Assembly (NCBI GenBank): GCA_001023575.1
Contig: CP011489.1
Location: 1,673,001-1,737,000 of the forward strand
Length of the DNA: 64,000 nt
Direction: 5' to 3'
From: Actinobacteria bacterium IMCC26256
Lineage (GTDB): Bacteria; Actinomycetota; Acidimicrobiia; IMCC26256
Shown here: positions 25,505-33,497 of the stretch, piece by piece
Layout of the letters: each line of letters opens with the position of its first letter
How positions within the stretch are numbered: position 1 is the stretch's first letter
Made by a program: the position numbers and the translations under genes
The notes under the pieces: generated by a model
Seen by the model: the letters and a program-made list of their open reading frames with translations, nothing else
What the model was told of the DNA's origin: nothing
Databases searched by the model: none

Positions 25505-26626
25505 CTAGGAGGATGCACCACGCTCGGGCATACCGGCTCTTCGCCACTGGAGAAATGCCTCAACGAATCCCTGAATATCGCCATCCAAGACCGCAGCGAC
25601 GTTTCCGGTCTCATAGGCGGTGCGCAGGTCCTTAACCATTTGGTAGGGAGCTAGCACATAGGAGCGGATCTGACTCCCCCAAGCAACGTCACGCTTCTCC
25701 CCCGAAATGGCGTCGAGTTCACGCCGTCTCTCCTCGCGTTGGCGCTGAGCTAGGCGAGCTCCAAGGATCTCCATAGCGCGCGCCTTGTTCTGAAGTTGGG
25801 AGCGCTCGTTCTGGCAAGAAACAACAACCCCGGTAGGTAGATGCGTAAGGCGCACCGCAGAGTCAGTGACGTTTACGTGCTGCCCTCCTGCGCCGGATGA
25901 CCGGAATGTATCGACACGAAGATCACCTGGTTCTATCTCGGGCACCTCGGCCTCTTCAATCGCCGGGACTACATCGAAAGATGAGAATGCAGTGTGTCGA
26001 CGGGCCTGTCCGTCAAAGGGAGAGATGCGCACCAAGCGATGCACTCCACGCTCGCCAGTGAGCATTGCGTACGCAAACCGGCCTCGAACTGTGAAAGTGG
26101 CTGACGAGATACCGGCCTCATCCCCTAGCGAGACATCATCGATTGAGACTGTAAAACCCTGCCTCTCAGCCCAGCGCGTATACATGCGAAGCATCATCTG
26201 TGCCCAGTCTTGGGCATCTGTACCACCGGCACCAGAGTGCACATCGCAGATCGCATCACGCTCATCATGCTCACCGGTAAATAGCGCTCGCAGCTCGAGC
26301 CGATCCAACTCCTCGCGCAGAGCCAGAGCGCCCTGAGAAATCTCGGGCTCTATTGTCTCGTCGCCTTCTTCTCTCGCTAACTCAGCGAGCGTCTCCAAGT
26401 CACTGACGACTACCTCAAGACGCTCAACAAGATTGATGTCGTCTCGAGTCTGAGCCAGCTCAGTAGTAACGCGGCGTGCTGCATCGGGGTCGTCCCATAG
26501 GTCTGGACGGCTCGCGTCTTCCTCTAGTACCAGGACACGCGCCTCAGCGACTCCGATCTGGAGGTAACCGCGCGCCTCGGCTACGCGTCGAGACAGATCT
26601 GATAATTCATCGGAGAAGTCTCGCAA
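25505..26626 (-). CDS. prfB: Peptide chain release factor 2 (RF2)
   Basis: Terminates translation at UGA and UAA. The anticodon-like tripeptide SPF is visible near residue 204 (VRISPFDG) and the peptidyl-hydrolysis GGQ near 250 (SGAGGQHVNV). The 373-residue frame is continuous, so the +1 programmed frameshift found in many prfB genes is absent here. The start appears to be TTG at 26626: the secA stop TGA lies in the same frame just two codons upstream, and no ATG or GTG is available before the conserved N-terminus. Confidence 0.96.
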   Translation of the reverse strand: MRDFSDELSDLSRRVAEARGYLQIGVAEARVLVLEEDASRPDLWDDPDAARRVTTELAQTRDDINLVERLEVVVSDLETLAELAREEGDETIEPEISQGALALREELDRLELRALFTGEHDERDAICDVHSGAGGTDAQDWAQMMLRMYTRWAERQGFTVSIDDVSLGDEAGISSATFTVRGRFAYAMLTGERGVHRLVRISPFDGQARRHTAFSSFDVVPAIEEAEVPEIEPGDLRVDTFRSSGAGGQHVNVTDSAVRLTHLPTGVVVSCQNERSQLQNKARAMEILGARLAQRQREERRRELDAISGEKRDVAWGSQIRSYVLAPYQMVKDLRTAYETGNVAAVLDGDIQGFVEAFLQWRRAGMPERGASS

Positions 26627-26632
26627 CGCCGA

Positions 26633-29335
26633 TCAAGCCCCGTGGCAGGTCTTGAACTTCTTGCCGCTTCCACACCAGCAGGGCTCGTTGCGCCCTGGCG
26701 CACGCTCAACTTTCACTGGAGCCTGCACCGGTATCTCAGCCTCTGGGGCTGGGCCCATTGCCCCGGTGCCGTCATCGAAGCCGACGGCTGCCGCCGCTAA
26801 TGCCGAGGCACCCTGAACAGGGTCATCCGCTGCGCTATAGGTCAATTCACGTTCTGGTTGTGCAACATCTGACTCCGAGACAACCTCAAGACGGAAAACG
26901 TATTGAACAAAGGTGTCCCTAATCGAGCCCATCATGGCCTCGAACATGTCGTAGCCCTCGCGCTGCCACTCGGCGAGTGGGTCCTGCTGGCCCATAGCCC
27001 GAAGATTGATTCCCTCGCGTAGATAATCCATCTCGTAAAGGTGATCGCGCCAATGCTGGTCAATCACGGAGAGCATTACCCTGCGCTCAATCTCACGCAG
27101 TTGCTCGGTACCGATTGAGTCTTCTTTCGATGTATAAACGCTTAGTGCATCCTCTACAAAAGCTGCTCTAGCAGCGCGTACATCGTGTAATTCTTTAACG
27201 TGATCCGCCGTGATACTCGAGGCATATAGGGCCTGCATCGCAAGGACTAACTCGTCGACATCCCAGTCTTCGGAGTAATTCCCAGTACACAAGAGGTCGA
27301 TGATGGAGTCAACTGCATCATTAATTGCTTTCGCTGTCTCGTCGCGTAGGTCTCCGCCATCAAGAATCTGCTGGCGCCTGCGGTAGATGATCTTGCGCTG
27401 TTCGTTAAGCACTTCGTCATACTTAAGAACGTCTTTACGTATCTCGAAGTTGCGATCCTCAACGGTGCGCTGCGCACGCTCAATCGCCTTTGAGACCATC
27501 TTCGCTTCTAGCGGAACATCATCTGGGAAGGTTCGACCCATGACCCAACTCATCGCACCGGAGGCGAAGAGGCGCATTAGATCATCTTCAAGAGAGAGGT
27601 AAAAACGGCTCTCCCCTGGGTCCCCCTGTCGGCCGGCTCGACCACGCAACTGATCATCAATACGTCGAGATTCATGCCGCTCGGTCCCGAGAACATAAAG
27701 GCCGCCAGCCTCGCGGACCATCGCACCCTCGGCTATGCAGGACGCCTTCGTATCTGCCACAAGTTTGGCGTATTCATCTGGATTCTCGGCCTCGGTGATG
27801 CCCTTAGCGAGCATTTCATGCTCAACAAGGCCTTCTGGGTTACCACCTAGGAGAATGTCGACTCCACGACCGGCCATGTTCGTAGCCACTGTGACCGCAC
27901 CTATACGCCCGGCCTGAGTAACAACATGCGCCTCTCGCTCGTGCTGCTTGGCGTTCAAGACTGCATGGCGGATACCGCGTTTATCCAAGAGCCGGCTCAA
28001 CTTCTCAGACTTCTCGACAGAGATTGTTCCGACAAGAACAGGCTGGCCAAGAGCGTTTCTCTCAGCGATGTCATCGGCAGCAGCAGCGAACTTGGCGTCC
28101 TCTGTCTTGTAAATAAAGTCGGCCTCATCGGCGCGCTTTGGCTCGCGGTTTGTTGGGATGCTCACAACCTCGAGTCCGTAAGTGTGTGCAAATTCACCGG
28201 CCTCGGTTGAGGCGGTACCGGTCATGCCTGCCAACTTCTCATAGAGGCGGAAGTAGTTCTGGAGTGTGACGGTTGCAAGAGTGTGGTTCTCCTCTTTGAT
28301 CCGCACACCTTCCTTGGCCTCCACAGCTTGGTGAAGTCCCTCGCTCCAGCGACGACCCTCGAGGATGCGCCCCGTGAACTCATCGACGATCTTTACCTCA
28401 CCGTCGGCTACCACATAATCAACGTCGCGTTTGAACAACTCTCGAGCGCGCAGCGCTGCCTGCAATTGGTGAACAAAGTTTTGATTTACGTGCTCGTAAA
28501 GATTGTTGACTCCAAGCGCTTCCTCTACGCGAGCAATTCCCTCTTCGGTCGGAACCACTGTCTTCTTAGGCTCATCAACCTCGTAGTCACGATCGCGCGT
28601 TAAACCCTTTACAACACGTGCGAATTGGTAATAGAGAGCCTGGGCGTCATCTGCACGACCGGAGATAATGAGCGGAGTACGCGCCTCGTCAATAAGAATT
28701 GAGTCGACCTCATCAACAATCGCGAAGAAGTGACCCCGCTGAACCTGTCCATCACGAGTGTCGGACATGTTGTCTCGGAGGTAATCGAACCCAAACTCGT
28801 TGTTGGTTCCGTAGGTGATATCTGCCGCATAGGCACGCCGCTTCGCACCGTAGTCATCTACGTCTGCAACAACCATCCCGACCTCAAGGCCGAGAGAGTG
28901 GTGAACCTGACCCATCCATGCGGAGTCACGCTTAATTAGGTAGTCGTTAACGCTCACGACGTGGACTCCATTACCAGCGAGCGCATTTAGATACGAAGGA
29001 AGGGTTGAGACGAGTGTCTTTCCCTCTCCGGTCTTCATCTCGGCGACCCACCCGAAGTGGAGCCCGGCGCCACCCATTACCTGAACATCAAAGTGGCGCT
29101 GCCCTAGAACCCGGCGTGCTGCCTCTCGGACGGTAGCGAAGGCCTCTGGCATCAGATCGTCGAGGTCCTCGCCATTTGCAAGGCGTTGCTTGTAGATCGC
29201 AGTGAGGCCAAGGAGTTCATCGTCGCTGCGTCGCTCCATCTCAGGCTCGAAGGCTGCCACCAGAGGGACGATTGATCTGACCAACTTGAGTTTGCGGCCA
29301 TCGCCGGCATTTAGGAGTTTCTGGAAAAGGCTCAT
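26633..29335 (-). CDS. secA: Protein translocase ATPase SecA
   Basis: A 900-residue motor of the Sec export pathway. Walker A KTGEGKTL is at about 101-108, DEVD-type Walker B near 208, followed by the preprotein cross-linking domain, the second helicase domain with GRAGRQGDPG, and the C-terminal zinc-binding motif CWCGSGKKFKTCH (about 885-898). Length and order are those of a canonical SecA1. It is followed 6 bp later by prfB and preceded by a FlgM-like gene and comF, the gene order also known in Bacillus. Confidence 0.98.
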   Translation of the reverse strand: MSLFQKLLNAGDGRKLKLVRSIVPLVAAFEPEMERRSDDELLGLTAIYKQRLANGEDLDDLMPEAFATVREAARRVLGQRHFDVQVMGGAGLHFGWVAEMKTGEGKTLVSTLPSYLNALAGNGVHVVSVNDYLIKRDSAWMGQVHHSLGLEVGMVVADVDDYGAKRRAYAADITYGTNNEFGFDYLRDNMSDTRDGQVQRGHFFAIVDEVDSILIDEARTPLIISGRADDAQALYYQFARVVKGLTRDRDYEVDEPKKTVVPTEEGIARVEEALGVNNLYEHVNQNFVHQLQAALRARELFKRDVDYVVADGEVKIVDEFTGRILEGRRWSEGLHQAVEAKEGVRIKEENHTLATVTLQNYFRLYEKLAGMTGTASTEAGEFAHTYGLEVVSIPTNREPKRADEADFIYKTEDAKFAAAADDIAERNALGQPVLVGTISVEKSEKLSRLLDKRGIRHAVLNAKQHEREAHVVTQAGRIGAVTVATNMAGRGVDILLGGNPEGLVEHEMLAKGITEAENPDEYAKLVADTKASCIAEGAMVREAGGLYVLGTERHESRRIDDQLRGRAGRQGDPGESRFYLSLEDDLMRLFASGAMSWVMGRTFPDDVPLEAKMVSKAIERAQRTVEDRNFEIRKDVLKYDEVLNEQRKIIYRRRQQILDGGDLRDETAKAINDAVDSIIDLLCTGNYSEDWDVDELVLAMQALYASSITADHVKELHDVRAARAAFVEDALSVYTSKEDSIGTEQLREIERRVMLSVIDQHWRDHLYEMDYLREGINLRAMGQQDPLAEWQREGYDMFEAMMGSIRDTFVQYVFRLEVVSESDVAQPERELTYSAADDPVQGASALAAAAVGFDDGTGAMGPAPEAEIPVQAPVKVERAPGRNEPCWCGSGKKFKTCHGA

Positions 29336-29348
29336 GAAGTTTCAGAGT

Positions 29349-29564
29349 CTAGGGTTCGCGCACGCCTTGGCCTGCTCGGGGCGCCGAGGTTTGGCTCAAA
29401 TCGCATAACCAAGCCATAACCGACTCCACCACGGCCTCAACGGGCGGGTTATAAGAGCCACTTCTGACAGCTTCGGCGAGCTGAGTATGCCGAGAACTGA
29501 GTCCCGATATTGATCGGTGATTTGAGCGAGCGTAGAGAGCGTACCCATTTACTTCGTTAGTCAT
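29349..29564 (-). CDS. FlgM-like anti-sigma factor (probable)
   Basis: A 71-residue protein whose C-terminal half, LAEAVRSGSYNPPVEAVVES followed by VM, fits the FlgM pattern of a helix, Gly-Ser-Tyr turn and second helix that wraps the flagellar sigma factor. The N-terminal half is polar and may be disordered, as in FlgM. AGAGGAG lies 7 bp before the ATG at 29564, supporting that start over the GTG at 29570. In Bacillus flgM also lies between comF and secA, so synteny strengthens the call. No flagellar gene or sigma-28 is seen in the window; it may be a retained remnant or act on another sigma factor. Confidence 0.5.
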   Translation of the reverse strand: MTNEVNGYALYARSNHRSISGLSSRHTQLAEAVRSGSYNPPVEAVVESVMAWLCDLSQTSAPRAGQGVREP

Positions 29565-29607
29565 GCTCACTCCTCTCGCTCAAAATATCGCAGTGCATCT
29601 TTAGCCC

Positions 29608-29637
29608 TGCCAGTTCTTAAATAGTGCCAGTTCTTAA
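29608..29637. promoter_or_regulatory. 13-bp direct repeat upstream of the FlgM-like gene
   Basis: TGCCAGTTCTTAA occurs at 29608-29620 and again at 29625-29637, a 17-bp period. It lies about 45 bp upstream of the FlgM-like start, between that gene and comF. It could be a two-site operator; a simple slipped duplication is equally possible. Confidence 0.4.
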
Positions 29638-29708
29638 GTTCTGCATAGTTCATCGGCATTCTGATGCATGACCTAAAGGCAAGCACATCGATACCTGATC
29701 TCCCAATG

Positions 29709-30377
29709 TCACATCTGACGTGCTGGCCCGCGAGTCTTGCCCCACTCGGTGCGTGCCGCTACGGCTCCCCAAATCTCGCTGGCGCCCGCGTCGCGGAGTG
29801 CCGATGCCGCTGCAGTGAGAGTGCTACCTGTGGTGACGACGTCATCGACCACTATCACTAGACCCTCTACGGGTCTAAGTGAGAGCACCTGAGGCCCGAC
29901 TCGTCGGAGGCCGCGGCCCTTGCCAGTCTGAGGCGAATTATCGAGTCGAATTAGCTTGCGGCTTAGGCCTAACTTCAACTCCCGAGCAACTGCAGCAGCC
30001 AGTAGTTCGGCTTGATCAAATCCGCGACAACGCCTATGCATTTTGGTGGTTGGCGCCCAAGTAATTGTGACAGGATCAAGGAGACGGTGAGACGTACCGC
30101 AATCTCGAGCGGCCAATGCTTCCTTAATTTTCAAGACCACGGGATCAATAAGCCAATAGATCACCACACGCTCGTTGTGGTACTTGAGGCGAGCGGTTGC
30201 CTCACGCGTAACGCCTGTATACGAACGACCTACGAAGAGTCGATCGAGAGAGCGGGGAGGGGGGCAAGACTCTGGAGGCGCCGCGCCCTGCGCGCAGTTG
30301 GTGCAGAGCCAGGAGCCCCGCGATCGGCAGCCTGGGCAGACTGCACCGAAGACTCGAGTTAGGGCCAGATCGAACAT
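29709..30377 (-). CDS. comF: ComF family phosphoribosyltransferase-like protein
   Basis: A 222-residue ComFC-like protein linked to DNA uptake or nucleotide salvage. Two Cys pairs (C14, C17, C25, C28) form the N-terminal zinc finger, and VIVVDDVVTTGSTL (about 173-186) is the PRPP-binding loop. The central HRRCRGFDQAELLA block is the ComF signature. Its ATG at 30377 lies immediately after a strong hairpin (30382-30421) that ends the ahcY region. It may be co-transcribed with the FlgM-like gene 145 bp downstream. Confidence 0.93.
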   Translation of the reverse strand: MFDLALTRVFGAVCPGCRSRGSWLCTNCAQGAAPPESCPPPRSLDRLFVGRSYTGVTREATARLKYHNERVVIYWLIDPVVLKIKEALAARDCGTSHRLLDPVTITWAPTTKMHRRCRGFDQAELLAAAVARELKLGLSRKLIRLDNSPQTGKGRGLRRVGPQVLSLRPVEGLVIVVDDVVTTGSTLTAAASALRDAGASEIWGAVAARTEWGKTRGPARQM

Positions 30378-30381
30378 GTTG

Positions 30382-30421
30382 GCGACGATACCGGGGGCCT
30401 GTGACAGCCCCCGGTCGTCGC
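30382..30421 (-). terminator. Strong hairpin between ahcY and comF
   Basis: The right arm GCCCCCGG then TCGTCGC pairs with GCGACGA and CCGGGGGC on the left, a 15-bp stem with a two-base bulge and an 8-base loop. On the minus strand it follows ahcY and ends 5 bases before the comF ATG. No U-run follows, so it may either terminate ahcY or fold at the comF translation start. Confidence 0.6.
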
Positions 30422-30432
30422 TAACAATGCTT

Positions 30433-30453
30433 TACTAATTTCAGAAATTAGTA
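30433..30453 (-). terminator. Short hairpin at the ahcY stop codon
   Basis: TACTAATTT and AAATTAGTA form a perfect nine-base inverted repeat around CAG, containing the ahcY TAA. It is A/T-rich and adjacent to the stronger hairpin downstream. Confidence 0.45.
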
Positions 30454-31938
30454 GCGATAACGCTCAGGCTTGTAAGGACCCGATACAGGTATGCCTAGGT
30501 AATCAGCCTGGTCCTCTGTGAGAACTGTGAGATGCACTCCAAGTTTCTCGAGGTGGAGTCTTGCGACCTCCTCATCGAGGTGCTTGGGCAGTACGTATAC
30601 CTTGTTCTCATAGAAGTCAGAGTGACCAAAGAGTTCAATCTGCGCAATTACCTGATTGGTAAATGAGTTCGACATTACGAAACTCGGGTGGCCAGTGGCG
30701 CAACCAAGATTCAGAAGGCGACCCTCGGCGAGCACGATTATCGAATGCCCATCAGCGAATACCCACTCGTCGACCTGAGGCTTGATCTCAATACGCTTGA
30801 TCCCTGGGAGCTTCGCAAGGCCAGCCATGTCGATCTCGGTATCAAAGTGACCGATGTTTCCGACAATAGCGTTGTGCTTCATGCTCGCCATGTGAGCAGC
30901 GGTGATGACGTTCATGTTCCCAGTTGCGGTAATGAAAACATCGGCTGTCTCGATCACGTCCTCCATTGTCACTACCTGATAGCCCTCCATCGCTGCCTGC
31001 AGCGCACAGATTGGGTCCACCTCAGTAATTACAACTCGCGCTCCTTGGCCCTTCAATGACTGGGCGGAGCCTTTGCCGACGTCTCCGTAACCAGCAACTA
31101 CACAGACCTTCCCGGCGATCATTACGTCGGTAGCGCGTGCGATTCCGTCAATAAGAGAGTGACGGCATCCGTATAGGTTGTCGAACTTGGACTTTGTAAC
31201 AGAGTCATTTACGTTGATAGCAGGGAAGAGGAGGCGGTTCGTCTCCTCCATCTGATACAGGCGGTGCACTCCGGTAGTTGTCTCCTCGGTTACACCGATC
31301 ATCTCGGCTGCAACTTCGTGCCAACGGTTCGGTGTCTCAACCAAGATCTTTGCAAGCAACCCAAGGATCACTGCAAATTCTTCGTTGTCAGCGGTAGAAG
31401 GATCCGGAACTACGCCGGCCTTCTCAAACTCGACGCCTTTGTGAATTAGAAGGGTTGCATCTCCGCCGTCATCGAGAAGCATGTTGGGTCCGGCGCCCTC
31501 ACCCCATGAGAGTGCTCGGTCTGTGCACCACCAGTACTCCTCGAGGCTCTCGCCCTTCCATGCGAATACTGGAACACCGATTGGCTTCTCAGGAGAGCCA
31601 CCGCGCCCGACTGCAATGGCGGCTGCGGCGTGGTCCTGGGTAGAGAAGATGTTGCAGGAAGCCCATCGAACCTCTGCACCAAGGTCTACGAGGGTCTCGA
31701 TTAGGACTGCGGTCTGAATCGTCATGTGGAGTGAACCGGTAATGCGTGCACCCTTAAGTGGCTGCGACTCTGCGTAACGAGCACGCAGAGAGACAAGGCC
31801 AGGCATCTCGTGCTCGGCGAGGTCAATCTCTTTGCGGCCGAATACAGCGAGGCTCAGGTCTGCAACCCTGAAGTCTTCAGGAGAGAGAACACGAGCAGTT
31901 CTGTTTGTTGCAGCATTTGTTTCTTTAATGGCTGTCAT
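30448..31938 (-). CDS. ahcY: Adenosylhomocysteinase
   Basis: Splits S-adenosylhomocysteine into adenosine and homocysteine in the methyl cycle, with tightly bound NAD. Visible are the NAD site [20 protein letters not shown] near 281, the catalytic SxxD-type region in [24 protein letters not shown] and the C-terminal KPERYRY that reaches the neighbouring subunit. The 496-residue length includes the internal insertion typical of actinobacterial enzymes. GGAG lies 6 bp before the ATG at 31938. The 180-bp upstream gap holds a stem-loop but no riboswitch I could confirm. Confidence 0.97.
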   Translation of the reverse strand: MTAIKETNAATNRTARVLSPEDFRVADLSLAVFGRKEIDLAEHEMPGLVSLRARYAESQPLKGARITGSLHMTIQTAVLIETLVDLGAEVRWASCNIFSTQDHAAAAIAVGRGGSPEKPIGVPVFAWKGESLEEYWWCTDRALSWGEGAGPNMLLDDGGDATLLIHKGVEFEKAGVVPDPSTADNEEFAVILGLLAKILVETPNRWHEVAAEMIGVTEETTTGVHRLYQMEETNRLLFPAINVNDSVTKSKFDNLYGCRHSLIDGIARATDVMIAGKVCVVAGYGDVGKGSAQSLKGQGARVVITEVDPICALQAAMEGYQVVTMEDVIETADVFITATGNMNVITAAHMASMKHNAIVGNIGHFDTEIDMAGLAKLPGIKRIEIKPQVDEWVFADGHSIIVLAEGRLLNLGCATGHPSFVMSNSFTNQVIAQIELFGHSDFYENKVYVLPKHLDEEVARLHLEKLGVHLTVLTEDQADYLGIPVSGPYKPERYRY

Positions 31939-32063
31939 TTCGTCTCCATGTTGAAGGGCGCTACTTCATCTATCAAGAATCTATTTACAGGTATCAATAC
32001 AACTAACAGTAAAAATACGAGCAAATAGGTTAGAGAGAGACGGGTTCGCGCTACTCGGATGGA

Positions 32064-32105
32064 GTCGGCCCAGATCACCGGGTGACAGCCGCTTTTGGGC
32101 CCGAC
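32064..32105 (-). terminator. Stem-loop after the PGI/PMI gene, upstream of ahcY
   Basis: GTCGGCCC (32064-32071) pairs with GGGCCCGAC (32097-32105) with one bulged base, and TCACCCGGTGA inside the loop is itself a dyad. On the minus strand it begins 14 bases after the PGI/PMI stop and lies about 130 bases before ahcY, so it fits an intergenic terminator; no U-run follows. Confidence 0.4.
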
Positions 32106-32118
32106 CAGAACCGTGATA

Positions 32119-33171
32119 CTACTGCGCCGTGGAGCCCAGTATTCCCTTCAAGGTCGCAATCGCCTCTATAGGGCCTGGGTCAACTCCGGCGTTCATCGCC
32201 ATATAGACAGATACCCAATCCCCTAGGTACATAAGGTCGAGCAGCTGTGCAAGGCGACTGTTGCCGCTAGCGCGCACCTCGAGCACCTGGTGCACGGCCT
32301 CGCTAACTATGTCGCGCGTCACTTCTATTCGCTGGGAGAGGCGATCGTGCTCGAACTCATGGCGCAGTTCGATCATCGAGATGACCTGCCGGGTGACGTC
32401 TCCGTGCTGCCCCCATGCGCATATCTCATTGTGATCGAGCTCGGGGTACGCAGCCCAGAAGGCAGGTGCCTTTGCGTTCTCATTGATGTCGCATTTCCAT
32501 CTCATAGCAGCTACAGAACCAATAGCCCCACCGCCATATATGACAGGGAAGGTTCCGCCGATATTGCGCGCTAGTTCTCTTGCAATATTCTCTGGAGCTG
32601 CAACCTCCGGAGCGCAAGCGTCACGGCGAACTCCAAGTTGGTCGCGCGCTGAGATCAGGTCGTCATCCACATTTGTGAGCAATCCAATTGCTCCGAGCGT
32701 GCTGAGTATCGGTGCCACTAGGGCACCGATTGCAGCACGCGGCATAAAACCAGATGGGCAAGAGAGGTGAAGCGCGCCCGACTCTTTGGCCATACGGACG
32801 AGTTCGCCTCCACTCGACACCACTACGACTCTTGCCCCTGCTGCGATTGCACCGCGCGTCATGGCCACGGTCTCCTCTGTCTCTCCTGAGTAGGAAACAG
32901 CGAAAACTAGGGTTCGCTCGCCAATGTAGGCAGGCGTTCGGATTTGCTTATGGACTAACACGGGGAGCGAGAGTTCGTTGCTACCTACGGAGGCAAGAAC
33001 ATCGCCCGAGATACCACTCCCACCCATACCAAGCACAGCGATGCTCGTCAGGTCAACGGGCGCAGGAAGCGAGGCGCCTCGAAGTGCGTCGCGAGCGGCT
33101 ACGTGCGCATCTGCGATCTGCTCAGGCAGTCCGCGCACAGCCTCCAAGAAATTGAGCGAATCGAGCCCCAC
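32119..33171 (-). CDS. Bifunctional phosphoglucose/phosphomannose isomerase
   Basis: A 350-residue SIS-fold isomerase of the PGI/PMI type, converting fructose-6-phosphate to glucose- or mannose-6-phosphate. The SIS domain has GMGGSGISGDVLAS near 49 and VFAVSYSGETEETV near 112, and a WKCDINENAKAPAFWA block carries the family's catalytic Glu/Asn region, with HNEICAW further on. It starts with GTG at 33171, 5 bp from the Trm112 stop. With phosphomannomutase and the sugar nucleotidyltransferase, it can feed GDP-mannose-type precursors. Confidence 0.93.
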   Translation of the reverse strand: MGLDSLNFLEAVRGLPEQIADAHVAARDALRGASLPAPVDLTSIAVLGMGGSGISGDVLASVGSNELSLPVLVHKQIRTPAYIGERTLVFAVSYSGETEETVAMTRGAIAAGARVVVVSSGGELVRMAKESGALHLSCPSGFMPRAAIGALVAPILSTLGAIGLLTNVDDDLISARDQLGVRRDACAPEVAAPENIARELARNIGGTFPVIYGGGAIGSVAAMRWKCDINENAKAPAFWAAYPELDHNEICAWGQHGDVTRQVISMIELRHEFEHDRLSQRIEVTRDIVSEAVHQVLEVRASGNSRLAQLLDLMYLGDWVSVYMAMNAGVDPGPIEAIATLKGILGSTAQ

Positions 33172-33176
33172 TATTT

Positions 33177-33413
33177 TCAGGCTCCAAATGTTGGGCTAAT
33201 ACCCTCAGACTCGGCCTTGGCAAAGAGGCGAGCAAGCTCAGAGTCGCTAATCGTCTCGCTCTCCTCTACAAGCATGATGGGGATGTCCTCGCGCACCGTG
33301 TATCTCCTGCTGAGACGAGGATTAATGAGCGAAGACTCATCCGCGAAGTAAAGAAGCGGACCTTTATCCTCAGGGCAGGCGAGAATCTCTAGTAATTGTG
33401 GGTCTAGTGCCAT
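33177..33413 (-). CDS. Trm112 family small protein
   Basis: A 78-residue Trm112-like protein: LLEILACPEDKGPLLY at about 7-22, then a SRRYTVREDIPIMLVEE strand-loop typical of the family. Eukaryotic Trm112 activates methyltransferases; bacterial homologues are unassigned. The usual second zinc cysteine (CPxCK) is replaced here by Asp (CPEDK), so metal binding is doubtful. It lies between the phosphomannomutase and isomerase genes on the same strand, a common actinobacterial order. Confidence 0.88.
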   Translation of the reverse strand: MALDPQLLEILACPEDKGPLLYFADESSLINPRLSRRYTVREDIPIMLVEESETISDSELARLFAKAESEGISPTFGA

Positions 33414-33497
33414 CGTATTGCTCCTCGAGTATTGGTTTCTGTGGGTAAAACTACCTCGGCTCAGTAAGGCCTGTGCCCTCTTCGCTTCGTTTTATAA

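Noticed and set aside
26500-26640. Programmed frameshift in prfB
   Set aside because: The RF2 frame is continuous from its start to the end with no internal UGA, so no frameshift is needed.
31939-32118. Possible SAH or SAM riboswitch upstream of ahcY
   Set aside because: The region has a stem-loop and a CACCCGGTGAT stretch, but I could not place the conserved core of any known class, so I list only the hairpin.
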